A stretch of DNA of 64,000 nt from Streptomyces collinus (GTDB lineage: Bacteria; Actinomycetota; Actinomycetes; Streptomycetales; Streptomycetaceae), in NCBI RefSeq assembly GCF_031348265.1, contig NZ_CP133771.1, positions 6,138,001 to 6,202,000 of the forward strand. The letters run 5' to 3'. Positions within the stretch are counted from its first letter, which is position 1. Every line of letters starts with the position of its first letter. The notes under the pieces are model-generated. The model did not search any database. It was not told the DNA's origin and saw only the letters and a program-made list of their open reading frames with translations. Made by a program: the position numbers and the translations under genes. This document shows positions 1-10,448 of the stretch, in pieces.

Positions 1-278
1 GTGGGCGTCTGGAGGATGCCCTTGTTGACGGCCAGGGTGGCGGCCGCGTCCTGGATCGCCTTCTCGACGCCCGCCACCCGGAACAGCTCCATCGTGCGGA
101 CGTTGTTGCCACGGCCTCGCGGGTGGATGGAGGTGCCTGAGTGGCGCTCCACCAGCATGTGCGGCACGCCCAGCCGTCCCAGGAACAGCGAGGTCGACAG
201 GCCGACCAGGGAGCCGCCGACGATGAGGACCGGGACGCTGATGGTGTGCGGACCCGTCTGCCCGCCTCGTTCGTTCAT
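1..278 (-). CDS. FAD-dependent aromatic-ring monooxygenase, N-terminal part (cut by window edge)
   Basis: Only the first 92 or so residues are present; the gene runs off the left edge. About 16 residues in, a beta strand leads into a Rossmann dinucleotide motif (VLIVGGSLVGLSTSLFLGR). It is followed by a VERH stretch at the end of the second strand and by HPRGRGNNVRTMELFR, the arrangement seen in the FAD-binding domain of polyketide and phenol hydroxylases. A GGAGG ribosome site lies 5 bases before a GTG and 8 bases before the chosen ATG, which are consecutive in-frame codons. The family usually hydroxylates an aromatic ring with NAD(P)H and O2; the substrate cannot be read from this fragment. 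It lies downstream of glgX on the same strand across a 146-base gap, so co-transcription is possible but not shown. Confidence 0.85.
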   Translation of the reverse strand, partial: MNERGGQTGPHTISVPVLIVGGSLVGLSTSLFLGRLGVPHMLVERHSGTSIHPRGRGNNVRTMELFRVAGVEKAIQDAAATLAVNKGILQTP

Positions 279-424
279 CACTGTCGCCTCCAGCGCATCG
301 ATACCGCCGACCCGGCCGGATGCGGCGGAGATCCTCATGCATGCCCCGGGAAGGTGACAGTGGCTCAGGCTTCACCCGCCTGCTGCGTGCTGCCCGTCCG
401 CACCCGCCGGCCGCCCCGCCGGGG

Positions 425-2677
<2,253 letters not shown>

Positions 2678-2863
2678 CTGTCAGCCTCCCGCGGCTCGTG
2701 GGACGACGGGGGACAGAGGGGTGCGGCCCCGTCTGCGGCCCGGGCCGCGGCTCCCCTGCGCGTCGTCCTCCCCACTGTTCTGCCCAGAGCGTGGCTCGCA
2801 CTCACGTTTCCCCGGGGGCGGGCATGGTCGTTTCCGGGGACACGGCCGGTCGTTGGGCACCTC

Positions 2864-4108
2864 GTGAGGCACGTACAAGGGCGCGCGCGGCGCGCGAGGG
2901 CCGCGCTGGCCGCCGTAGTGACATGGGCAGGGCTCCTCGCCGGGGCCACGGGCTGTACCTCGGACGACGCGGGATGGATTGCCGGGGCGTTCGGCGCGCC
3001 CCCGGCGCCCGAGGACGTCATCAAGGTCTCGCCCGGCGACGACAGCAGGGGAGTGCGCCCCGGCAAGCGGCTGCGCGTGCACGTGCCCGACGGCCGGCTG
3101 GAGAAGGTGAAGGTCGTCAGGTCACAGGACGCGCAGGAGTCCCCGGTGCCCGGGCGCCTCTCCGCCGACGGCCTGACCTGGGAACCCGACGAGCAGCGGC
3201 TCGCGCTGGCCGCCAAGTACACCGTCGACGCGGTGGCCGTGGACGGCGACGGCCGCCGCTCGGCCCGGCGCACCACCTTCACCACCTACGTCCCCGAGGA
3301 ACGCTTCATCGGCTACGTCGCCCCGGAGAACCGTGCCACGGTCGGCACCGGCATGATCGTCTCCCTGGAGTTCAACCGGCAGATCGCGAACCGCGCCGCC
3401 GTCGAACGTGCGGTGCGCGTCACCGCCCGCCCGGCCGTCGAGATCCGCCCGCACTGGTTCGGCAGGACACGCCTCGACTTCCGCCCCGAGGACTACTGGA
3501 AACCCGGCACCCAGGTCACCGTCGCCCTGCGCCTGCGCGACGTCGAGGGGGCGCCCGGCGTCTACGGCCTGCAGCACAAGACGTTCTCCTTCACCGTCGG
3601 CCGCAGCCAGGTCTCCGTGGTCGACGTCGCCGCGCGCTCCATGGAGGTCCGGCGCGACGGCGAGACCCTCGCCACCGTCCCGGTCACGGCCGGCGCCCCG
3701 AGGACGGCCACGTACAACGGCAAGATGGTGGTGACCGAGATGCTCGACGTGACCCGGATGGACGGCGCCACGGTCGGCTTCAAGAAGCGCGACGGCAAGG
3801 GCGAGTACGACATCCCGGACGTTCCGCACGCGATGCGCCTGACCGGCTCCGGCACCTTCCTGCACGGCAACTACTGGGCGCACCACACCGTCTTCGGCCG
3901 CACCAACGTCAGTCACGGATGCATCGGACTGCGTGATGTGAAGGGCGGCGGCTCGGACACCCCGGCCGGCTGGTTCTTCGACCGCAGCCTCATCGGGGAC
4001 GTCGTCGAAGTCGTCAACAGCAATGACAAAAAGGTCTCTCCCGACAATGGGCTCGGAGGATGGAATATGGACTGGAACGCATGGAAGGCGGGCAGTGCCG
4101 TGAAGTAG
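2864..4108 (+). CDS. L,D-transpeptidase lipoprotein (Ig-like + YkuD), copy 1
   Basis: Predicted cell-wall enzyme that makes 3-3 cross-links between peptidoglycan stems. The 414-residue precursor has an Arg-rich n-region, a hydrophobic core and the lipobox ATGC (Cys31), so it should be a lipoprotein on the outer face of the membrane. Next come two Ig-like domains (about 50-160 and 160-270, the second with HWFGR and YWKPGTQV motifs typical of mycobacterial-type Ldt). The YkuD catalytic domain carries HGNYW (H334) and SHGCIGLRD (H351, C353). The reading frame continues open far upstream, but GTG 2864 is the start that gives a clean signal peptide. The next gene is a close paralogue. Physiological role among streptomycete Ldts is unknown. 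Confidence 0.9.
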   Translation: MRHVQGRARRARAALAAVVTWAGLLAGATGCTSDDAGWIAGAFGAPPAPEDVIKVSPGDDSRGVRPGKRLRVHVPDGRLEKVKVVRSQDAQESPVPGRLSADGLTWEPDEQRLALAAKYTVDAVAVDGDGRRSARRTTFTTYVPEERFIGYVAPENRATVGTGMIVSLEFNRQIANRAAVERAVRVTARPAVEIRPHWFGRTRLDFRPEDYWKPGTQVTVALRLRDVEGAPGVYGLQHKTFSFTVGRSQVSVVDVAARSMEVRRDGETLATVPVTAGAPRTATYNGKMVVTEMLDVTRMDGATVGFKKRDGKGEYDIPDVPHAMRLTGSGTFLHGNYWAHHTVFGRTNVSHGCIGLRDVKGGGSDTPAGWFFDRSLIGDVVEVVNSNDKKVSPDNGLGGWNMDWNAWKAGSAVK

Positions 4109-4267
4109 CCGGACAGGGGGGCCGGTTGACCCGGTGATCTGTTGGGACCGAACGGTGACAATCGCGGGCCTCCGGTGCCGTCCGACCTGTGGTTACTATT
4201 CGCCGACGCGCGGGGGACGCGCGGGTGCGCGTGCGGGCCTGACCAGGCCCGGGGAGGGGAGAACCAC

Positions 4268-5500
4268 TTGAACGGGCGACCGATATCGGGGGCGTCGGTT
4301 GGGCGCAGGAACGGAGTGCTCGCGCTGATACTCGGCGTGCTGCTGCTCGCCGTCACGGCGTGCGGCGGCGGGGGCACCGGCTCCGGTTCCGGCGGGAGCG
4401 ACAGCAAGGGCAAGGACTCGGAGGCCGCGCAGAGCAAGCAGTCCGAGGCGGTCGTCGGTATCACCCCCGAGGACGGCGCCAAGTCCGTCGACACGAGCGG
4501 TGCGCTGAAGGTCACCGCCGCCAAGGGGAAGCTGACCGAGGTCGAGGTCAAGGACGCCGAGGGCAAGAAGGTCGACGGCGAGATATCCAAGGACGGCGCC
4601 AGCTGGACGCCGTCCACCCACCTGGCAGGTGCCACGAAGTACACGGTCCACGCGGTCGCCAAGGACTCCGAGGGCCGCACGGCCGCGGAGGACGCCGGCT
4701 TCACCACGCTGACCCCGAAGAACACCTTCATCGGCACCTTCACCCCCGAGGACGGCTCCAAGGTCGGCGTCGGGATGCCGTTCTCCGTCCGCTTCTCGCG
4801 GGGCATCACCCACCCGGAGGACGTCGAGAAGGCCATCCGCATCAAGACGGAGCCGGCCGTCGACGTCGAGGGCCACTGGTTCGGCAACGACCGCCTCGAC
4901 TTCCGCCCGGAGAAGTACTGGAAGCCCGGCACCAAGGTGACCGTCGACCTGAACCTCGACGGCGTCGAAGGCCGCTCCGGCGTCTACGGCGAGCAGGACA
5001 AGAAGGTCGAGTTCACCATCGGCCGCAACCAGGTCTCCGTCGTCGACGCCAAGAAGCTCACCATGAAGGTGATGCGCGACGGCAAGGTCGTCAAGACCAT
5101 CCCGGTCACCACCGGCAAGCCCGGCATGGAGACCTGGAACGGCCAGATGGTCATCAGCGAGATGCTCACGGTGACCCGGATGAACGGCGAGACCGTCGGC
5201 TACGGCGGCGAGTACGACATCAAGGACGTCCCGCACGCCGTCCGCCTGACCACCTCCGGCACCTTCCTGCACGGCAACTACTGGGCCGGCGGCGCCTTCG
5301 GCAACTACAACGCGAGCCACGGCTGCATCGGCCTGCGCGACGTGCGCGGCGGCTGGGACAAGAAGGTGGCCGCCGCGTGGTTCTTCAACCACTCGATGGT
5401 CGGCGACGTGGTGGTCGTCAAGAACTCCGAGGACCGGACCGTCGACCCGGACAACGGGCTCAACGGCTGGAACATGGCGTGGGAGAAGTGGAAGAAGTAG
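4268..5500 (+). CDS. L,D-transpeptidase lipoprotein (Ig-like + YkuD), copy 2
   Basis: Second L,D-transpeptidase of the tandem pair, 410 residues. The start is TTG, chosen because GGGGAGGGGAG sits just upstream and the result is a good signal peptide ending in lipobox VTAC, followed by a Gly/Ser linker. It shares copy 1's plan: two Ig-like domains (HWFGNDRLDF and YWKPGTKVTV near the end of the second) and a YkuD domain with HGNYW and SHGCIGLRD. Catalytic Cys353 has the same residue number as in copy 1. Compared with copy 1 it is Lys-rich, and the substrate loop between the YDI and AVRL motifs is shorter. The 159-base gap to copy 1 leaves room for its own promoter. A strong terminator follows. 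Confidence 0.92.
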   Translation: MNGRPISGASVGRRNGVLALILGVLLLAVTACGGGGTGSGSGGSDSKGKDSEAAQSKQSEAVVGITPEDGAKSVDTSGALKVTAAKGKLTEVEVKDAEGKKVDGEISKDGASWTPSTHLAGATKYTVHAVAKDSEGRTAAEDAGFTTLTPKNTFIGTFTPEDGSKVGVGMPFSVRFSRGITHPEDVEKAIRIKTEPAVDVEGHWFGNDRLDFRPEKYWKPGTKVTVDLNLDGVEGRSGVYGEQDKKVEFTIGRNQVSVVDAKKLTMKVMRDGKVVKTIPVTTGKPGMETWNGQMVISEMLTVTRMNGETVGYGGEYDIKDVPHAVRLTTSGTFLHGNYWAGGAFGNYNASHGCIGLRDVRGGWDKKVAAAWFFNHSMVGDVVVVKNSEDRTVDPDNGLNGWNMAWEKWKK

Positions 5501-5518
5501 TTTTCCGCCGCTGACAAG

Positions 5519-5551
5519 AGGGCCCCGGTGTGACGGACCGCACCGGGGCCT
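5519..5551 (+). terminator. Rho-independent-type hairpin after the L,D-transpeptidase pair
   Basis: Perfect inverted repeat GGCCCCGGTG (5521-5530) and CACCGGGGCC (5541-5550) with a 10-base loop, just after the stop of copy 2. There is no long U-tract, which is usual for streptomycete terminators. Confidence 0.75.
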
Positions 5552-5581
5552 CACCCGTTAGTCGTGGTTAACCTGCTGCCT

Positions 5582-6349
5582 ATGACCGTCTCTCTCGAAG
5601 TCGCTGAAGGCGTCGGCACGCTCCGTCTCGACCGCCCGCCCATGAACGCGCTGGACATCGCCACGCAGGACCGGCTGAAGGAACTCGCCGAGGAGGCCGC
5701 GCGGCGCGAGGACGTCCGGGCCGTGGTGGTCTACGGCGGCGAGAAGGTGTTCGCGGCCGGCGCGGACATCAAGGAGATGCAGGAGATGGACCACACCGCG
5801 ATGGTCCTGCGCGCCCGCGCCCTGCAGGACTCGTTCACGGCGGTGGCCCGGATCCCCAAGCCGGTCGTCGCGGCCGTGACGGGCTACGCGCTGGGCGGCG
5901 GCTGCGAGCTCGCCCTGTGCGCGGACTTCCGTATCGCAGGCGAGAACGCCAAGCTCGGCCAGCCGGAGATCCTGCTCGGCCTGATCCCCGGCGCCGGCGG
6001 CACCCAGCGCCTGGCCCGCCTGGTCGGCCCCTCGAAGGCCAAGGACCTCATCTTCACGGGCCGGATGGTGAAGGCCGAGGAGGCCCGTGAGATCGGCCTG
6101 GTGGACCGGGTCGTCCCCGCCGGCGAGGTGTACGCGCAGGCGCACGCCTGGGCCGCCAAGCTGGCACAGGGCCCGGCGCTCGCGCTGCGCGCCGCGAAGG
6201 AGTCGATCGACACGGGCCTGGAGACGGACATCGACACCGGCCTCGCGATCGAGCGGAACTGGTTCGCGGGTCTGTTCGCCACCGAGGACCGCGAGCGCGG
6301 GATGCGCAGCTTCGTGGCGGAGGGGCCGGGCAAGGCGAAGTTCCTCTGA
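5582..6349 (+). CDS. Enoyl-CoA hydratase/isomerase family protein (crotonase)
   Basis: Crotonase-fold enzyme of 255 residues, expected to hydrate trans-2-enoyl-CoA in beta-oxidation. Visible features are the oxyanion-hole segment FAAGADIKEM (57-66), the second oxyanion block GYALGGGCELALCADF, and two acidic residues 20 positions apart (E109 and E129), matching the spacing of the catalytic pair in mitochondrial enoyl-CoA hydratase. The PEILLGLIPGAGGTQRL block is also typical of true hydratases. ATG 5582 is preferred for the usual family N-terminus. GTG 5564 is an in-frame alternative, and neither has a clear ribosome site. It appears to be monocistronic after a terminator. Confidence 0.9.
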   Translation: MTVSLEVAEGVGTLRLDRPPMNALDIATQDRLKELAEEAARREDVRAVVVYGGEKVFAAGADIKEMQEMDHTAMVLRARALQDSFTAVARIPKPVVAAVTGYALGGGCELALCADFRIAGENAKLGQPEILLGLIPGAGGTQRLARLVGPSKAKDLIFTGRMVKAEEAREIGLVDRVVPAGEVYAQAHAWAAKLAQGPALALRAAKESIDTGLETDIDTGLAIERNWFAGLFATEDRERGMRSFVAEGPGKAKFL

Positions 6350-6623
6350 ACCTCCCTCCAGAGGCTTGCAATTGACACGGTGTCTGACCCGGGGTCCCTC
6401 GATGGGGCGGTTTATGCCAGCCTTAAGGCAACCTTAAGCCCGCCTGGTCGAGGGAGTCCGCCGGTCATTCCGGAAGGGGATGTTCCAGCAGGTCAGGAGA
6501 ACTTCGAGCGGCTTCGAAGTGTCTCCGGCATATGACAGAGGACCGCCGTTTCACCGCCCGTTCACCGGGGCGTATTCCCCGGGAACGGCCCCGTGTGGCG
6601 CTCCGGGCGGCCATGATGGGGGC

Positions 6624-7127
6624 ATGGCGGGGCTGGAGGGTATGGAACAGCCGCGGGGACACGCTCATGCGGCCGCGGCGCGCTGGTCGCCGACCGTCGA
6701 GGACGAACACGCGCTCAAGGCGCTGGAGTTGTACGGCAACCCGACGGAGGCAGAGGTTCCACTGCCGTCCCGCCCCGAGTCCGCCGCCACCGCGAGACGG
6801 CTCACCCAGGTCGTGGTCCTGCGTCAGTGGGGACTCACCCCCAAGACCACCGAGGACGCGGTCCTGCTCGTCTCGGAACTGGTCGGCAACGCCGTACGCC
6901 ACACCGGCGCCCGCGTCTTCGGGCTGCGCCTGCACCGGCGCCGGGGCTGGATCCGCGTCGAGGTCCGCGACCCCTCCCGCGGGCTGCCGTGCCTGATGCC
7001 GGTCCAGGAGATGGACATCAGCGGCCGGGGCCTGTTCCTCGTCGACAAGCTGGCCGACCGCTGGGGGGTCGATCTGCTGCCCCGGGGCAAGACGACCTGG
7101 TTCGAGATGCGGGTCGCCGACCGCTGA
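6624..7127 (+). CDS. RsbW-like ATP-binding regulatory protein (HATPase_c_2)
   Basis: Small GHKL-type ATPase-domain protein, 167 residues, of the large streptomycete family related to anti-sigma kinases RsbW/SpoIIAB. The N-box is visible as ELVGNAVRHT and the G-box as ISGRGLFLVDKLADRWG, followed by GKTTWFE at the C-terminus. The first 45 or so residues are not conserved. ATG 6624 was taken as start; ATG 6642 is equally possible, with GGAGG very close. No sigma factor or anti-anti-sigma gene lies next to it, so the partner cannot be inferred from context. The frame stays open upstream to 6480, but that extension looks non-coding. Confidence 0.8.
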   Translation: MAGLEGMEQPRGHAHAAAARWSPTVEDEHALKALELYGNPTEAEVPLPSRPESAATARRLTQVVVLRQWGLTPKTTEDAVLLVSELVGNAVRHTGARVFGLRLHRRRGWIRVEVRDPSRGLPCLMPVQEMDISGRGLFLVDKLADRWGVDLLPRGKTTWFEMRVADR

Positions 7128-7203
7128 TCGCGCCCGATGCCTCACCCGGTCGCCGGACGGACGAATCGCCCGATTCTCTCCGGGCCGCCCATTAAATGGT
7201 GCA

Positions 7204-8382
7204 ATGCACCGCCATCTCGTCAAGAGCGCCCTGGTCGCGGGTGCCGCCCTCGCCGTCCTCTCTGCCTGCGGCACCGGCAGCGGGGAACGGACCTCCGAGG
7301 CGCGCGGCACCAAGGCCGCCGTGCCCGCCCCGCCCGAGAAGAAGCCCGTGAAGGGCCTGCCGGGCATGCCGCCCGTCCTGGACCCCGAGGACGTGTACGC
7401 CGCCGACCGCCCCGACAAGCTGTCCCCCGTGGTCGAGGACTTCCCGTCCCGGGTCTACGTCCCCAACACCGAGTCCGACACGGTCACCGTCATCGACCCG
7501 AAGACGTACGAGGTCACCGACACGATCCGGGTGGGCCGGCAGCCCCAGCACGTCGTGCCCTCCTGGGACCTGAAGACGCTCTGGGTCAACAACAACCGCG
7601 GCCACACCCTCACCCCGATCGACCCGAAGACCGGCAAGGCGGGCAAGGACGTCGAGGTCCACGACCCCTACAACCTCTACTTCACGCCCAACGGCAGGTA
7701 CGCCGTCGTCATGGCCTCCCTCGACCGCGAGCTGGTCTTCCGCGACCCGCACACCATGAAGGTGAAGAAGACCGTCCCGGTCTCCTGCTACGGCGTCAAC
7801 CACGCCGACTTCTCCCTCGACGGCCGCTACTTCATCGTCTCCTGCGAGTTCAGCGGCGAACTGCTCAAGGTCGACACCGAGAAGATGGAGGTCGTCGGGC
7901 AGCAGCGGCTTCCGTTCGAGGGCGCCATGCCGCAGGACGTGAAGATCTCACCCGACGGCAAGAGGTTCTACATCGCCGACATGATGGCCCACGGCATGTG
8001 GGTGCTGAACGGCGACGCGTTCACCGAGCCCGTCCTGATGCCCACCGGGAAGGGCTGCCACGGCCTCTACGTCGGACGCGACTCCCGCGAGATGTACGTG
8101 ACCAACCGCGGCGAGGGCACCATCTCCGTCTTCGACTTCACCCAGGGCAGGCTGACCAAGAAGTGGAAGCTGCCCGACGGCGGCAGCCCCGACATGGGGG
8201 GCGTCTCCGCCGACGGCAAGGTGCTGTGGCTGTCCGGCCGCTACGACGCCGAGGTGTACGCCGTCGACACCCGCACCGGGGTCCAGCTCGCCCGGATCCC
8301 GGTCGGCAGCGGCCCGCACGGCCTCGCGGTCTACCCGCAGCCCGGCCGCTACTCGCTCGGCCACACGGGCGTCTTCCGGTGA
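7204..8382 (+). CDS. YncE-type beta-propeller lipoprotein
   Basis: 392-residue exported protein. The signal peptide ends in lipobox LSAC (Cys21), so it should be tethered outside the membrane. After a Pro/Lys-rich linker, repeated blades are visible: VYVPNTESDTVTVIDPKT, LWVNNNRGHTLTPIDPKT, MYVTNRGEGTISVFDF and LWLSGRYDAEVYAVDT. These are YVTN-type propeller repeats, probably seven blades. Such proteins bind metals, ligands or partner proteins; no catalytic residue can be named. There is no clear ribosome site before ATG 7204, so the mRNA may be leaderless or nearly so. Its last 34 bases overlap the end of the converging GNAT gene. Confidence 0.85.
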   Translation: MHRHLVKSALVAGAALAVLSACGTGSGERTSEARGTKAAVPAPPEKKPVKGLPGMPPVLDPEDVYAADRPDKLSPVVEDFPSRVYVPNTESDTVTVIDPKTYEVTDTIRVGRQPQHVVPSWDLKTLWVNNNRGHTLTPIDPKTGKAGKDVEVHDPYNLYFTPNGRYAVVMASLDRELVFRDPHTMKVKKTVPVSCYGVNHADFSLDGRYFIVSCEFSGELLKVDTEKMEVVGQQRLPFEGAMPQDVKISPDGKRFYIADMMAHGMWVLNGDAFTEPVLMPTGKGCHGLYVGRDSREMYVTNRGEGTISVFDFTQGRLTKKWKLPDGGSPDMGGVSADGKVLWLSGRYDAEVYAVDTRTGVQLARIPVGSGPHGLAVYPQPGRYSLGHTGVFR

Positions 8383-9026
8383 CGTACGGCTCCGGGGACG
8401 AGCAGCGCTTCCGAGCCCACCGGCCGGTAGCCGGCCGCCTGGAACGCCCGCAGACTGCGGGCGTTCCCCGCCGACACCTGCGCCCACACCGGCGCGCCCC
8501 CGGTCAACCGCCGTGCCGCGGACACCAGCCGCCGCCCGACCCCGCGGTGCCGCGCCCCCTCCTCCACCTCGACGGCGACCTCCCAGCGCCCGGCCACGCC
8601 GCGGCCCAGCACGAGCACTCCGCCGTCCGTCGTCCACACCCGCACGCCGTCCCGCCGCCGCATCGCGGACACCACACGCGGATGCCCGGGGTCGTCGACC
8701 TCCGTCAGCGCGACCGGCGGCTCCCCGGGCACCGCCGCGCCCGTCAGCAGCACGTCGATCGTGTCGGACGTACGCCCCGTGCGGTCCATCAGGGCCGTCA
8801 GGAAGCGGGCGTTCATCGTGGCCGCGAGGACGTCGCACCCGGTGCGGGCGAGGACGCCGCGTACCCAGTCGGGGTCCTCGTCCGTGAAGACGACCGAATG
8901 GGCCGTGAAGGCCAGGACCCCCGCGTCCCGGGGCGAGGGCTGGGGCACGATCGTCGTCCCGCCGTCCGCCGGCGGGAAGACGCCGTGCGCCGCCGCGTCG
9001 AGTATGTCCCGCAGGCCGTCCGCCAC
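8349..9026 (-). CDS. GNAT-family N-acetyltransferase
   Basis: 225-residue protein with a C-terminal GNAT fold. The acetyl-CoA-binding segment is EVEEGARHRGVGRRL, giving the RxxGxG/A core as RHRGVG, followed by a VSAGNARSLRAFQAAGYRPVGSE tail typical of motif B. The N-terminal half (LRDILDAAAHG to TGCDVLAATM) is less conserved. GTG 9026 is the start because AAGGAG lies 7 bases upstream; longer in-frame starts would run into the neighbouring regulator. It is divergent from a MerR-type regulator across 49 bases holding a dyad operator, so control by that regulator is likely. Substrate unknown. Confidence 0.85.
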   Translation of the reverse strand: MADGLRDILDAAAHGVFPPADGGTTIVPQPSPRDAGVLAFTAHSVVFTDEDPDWVRGVLARTGCDVLAATMNARFLTALMDRTGRTSDTIDVLLTGAAVPGEPPVALTEVDDPGHPRVVSAMRRRDGVRVWTTDGGVLVLGRGVAGRWEVAVEVEEGARHRGVGRRLVSAARRLTGGAPVWAQVSAGNARSLRAFQAAGYRPVGSEALLVPGAVRHRKTPVWPSE

Positions 9027-9039
9027 CGTCGCACTCCTT

Positions 9040-9069
9040 GAGTCTCCACCCGATGGAGGGTCCAGACTC
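9040..9069. promoter_or_regulatory. MerR-type operator between GNAT and merR genes
   Basis: The 49-base gap between the two divergent starts contains CTCCA-N5-TGGAG (9044-9058). A wider dyad GAGTCT (9040-9045) and AGACTC (9064-9069) partly encloses it. A short perfect dyad over the promoter spacer is the standard binding site of MerR-family proteins, so the site probably controls both genes. The assignment is by position and symmetry only. Confidence 0.6.
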
Positions 9070-9075
9070 GCAGAC

Positions 9076-9990
9076 ATGATCGACGACCGCACCGGACTGC
9101 TCACCATCGGGGAACTGGCCCGGGTGACCGGACTCACCGTGCGCACCATCCGCTACTGGTCCGACCAGGGCGCCCTGCCCCCGGTGGCCCGGTCCGCGGG
9201 CGGCTACCGGCTGTACGACGCGGCGTCCGTGGCCCGGCTGGAGCTGGTCCGCACCCTGCGCGAGCTGGGCCTCGGCCTGGCGGACGTACGCCGGGTCCTG
9301 TCCGGTGAGACCACCGTCGCGCAGGTCGCGGCCGCGCACGTGGTCGCGCTGGACGCGCAGATCCGGTCGCTCAAGGTGACCCGCGCGGTGCTGTCGACGG
9401 TGGCCGAGCGGGGCTCGGACGCGGAGGAGATGACGCTCGTGAACAGACTGGCGCGGCTGTCGGCGGCCGAGCGGCGGCGGATCGTGGAGGAGTTCGTGGA
9501 CGAGGTGTTCCACGGCCTGGACACCGCGGATCCGGTGATCCGTGAACGCATGCGGAGCACCGCCGCCGACCTGCCCGAGGACCCCACCCCCGAGCAGGTC
9601 GACGCCTGGCTGGAGCTGGCCGAGATGCTCCAGGACCCGGGCTTCCGGGCCGAGATGCGCAAGGTGGCCGAGTTCAACGCGGCCGATCGCGCTCATGACG
9701 CACCCGCCGGGGCGTCCATGTGGTTCTCCCGGCGGCTCGTGCAGCTGGGAGCACAGGCCCGCGAGCGCGGCATCGACCCCGGCTCCCCGGAGGCGGCCGA
9801 GGTGCTGGACGAGCTGCTGGGCGACGCCGACCCGGCCGCCGTGCTGAACCGGCTGCGGTCGCACGCCACCCACCAGGTCGCCCGCTACCGCGAGTTGCTG
9901 GCCCTCGTGAAGGGCGCCGGGCCCGAGTCGGCCTACCGCGACGAGTTCGTCTGGGTGGTCGCCGCGCTGGAGGCCCGCACGGCCGGTTAA
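9076..9990 (+). CDS. MerR-family transcriptional regulator
   Basis: 304-residue regulator with an N-terminal winged helix-turn-helix (about residues 9-75): LLTIGELARVTGLTVRTIRYW followed by the GGYRLYD wing. A helical linker comes next, then an all-alpha C-terminal domain of about 190 residues without the Cys pairs of metal sensors. This suggests a drug- or metabolite-type sensor. ATG 9076 lies only a few bases after the operator dyad, so a leaderless or very short-leader transcript is likely. It probably regulates itself and the divergent acetyltransferase gene. Confidence 0.92.
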   Translation: MIDDRTGLLTIGELARVTGLTVRTIRYWSDQGALPPVARSAGGYRLYDAASVARLELVRTLRELGLGLADVRRVLSGETTVAQVAAAHVVALDAQIRSLKVTRAVLSTVAERGSDAEEMTLVNRLARLSAAERRRIVEEFVDEVFHGLDTADPVIRERMRSTAADLPEDPTPEQVDAWLELAEMLQDPGFRAEMRKVAEFNAADRAHDAPAGASMWFSRRLVQLGAQARERGIDPGSPEAAEVLDELLGDADPAAVLNRLRSHATHQVARYRELLALVKGAGPESAYRDEFVWVVAALEARTAG

Positions 9991-10049
9991 CCTGACCTGC
10001 GTCAGACCTGCGTCAGCAGGAAGCACAGCACGAGATGAGGGGCGGATCG

Positions 10050-10262
10050 GTGGCGGACATCGAGGAAGCACGCAAGCAGTTCGAGCGGATCGATACGGAC
10101 GGTGACGGCTTCATCACCGCTGCCGAGTTCAAGAGCGCCCTGGCCAAGTCGGGCGACTGGAACGTCACCGAGTCGGTCGCCGAGGTCGTCATCAAGACCC
10201 GCGACCTCGACGGCGACAAGCAGCTGAGCTTCGACGAGTTCTGGGCCTACCTGAGCAAGTAG
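10050..10262 (+). CDS. Small EF-hand calcium-binding protein
   Basis: 70-residue cytoplasmic protein consisting of one EF-hand pair. Loop 1 is DTDGDGFITAAE (15-26) and loop 2 is DLDGDKQLSFDE (52-63), both with Asp/Asn-type ligands at positions 1, 3 and 5 and Glu at 12, so both should bind Ca2+. The helices on either side are visible. GTG 10050 is preferred over ATG 10035 because a GAGG stretch precedes it. Streptomycetes carry several such calmodulin-like proteins of poorly known function; the exact orthologue is not assigned. A strong hairpin terminator follows. Confidence 0.9.
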   Translation: MADIEEARKQFERIDTDGDGFITAAEFKSALAKSGDWNVTESVAEVVIKTRDLDGDKQLSFDEFWAYLSK

Positions 10263-10280
10263 CCCGTCCAGGCACAGCCC

Positions 10281-10325
10281 GGCGAAGGGGCCCGGTCCGC
10301 GACCGCCGGACCGGGCCCCTCGCCG
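10281..10325 (+). terminator. Hairpin terminator after the EF-hand gene
   Basis: Near-perfect inverted repeat, left arm 10281-10298 (GGCGAAGGGGCCCGGTCC) and right arm 10308-10325, loop of 9 bases. It starts 18 bases after the stop codon. Confidence 0.8.
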
Positions 10326-10448
10326 TGCCCGGAGGGGCGTGCGCCGGTCCCGTCTCCAGGCGCGGAATAGCCCCTCCGTCCCTCGGGTTGACCCTGGTCA
10401 CGAGGCTCCACGAGGCGCTGTCCAGCTCCGGAAGGGCTAGGCGAGGAC

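Noticed and set aside
6370..6440. TTGACA at about 6371 as a promoter for the RsbW-like gene
   Set aside because: No acceptable -10 element 16-19 bases downstream; the nearby CCTTAAGGCAACCTTAAG repeat is too short to interpret.
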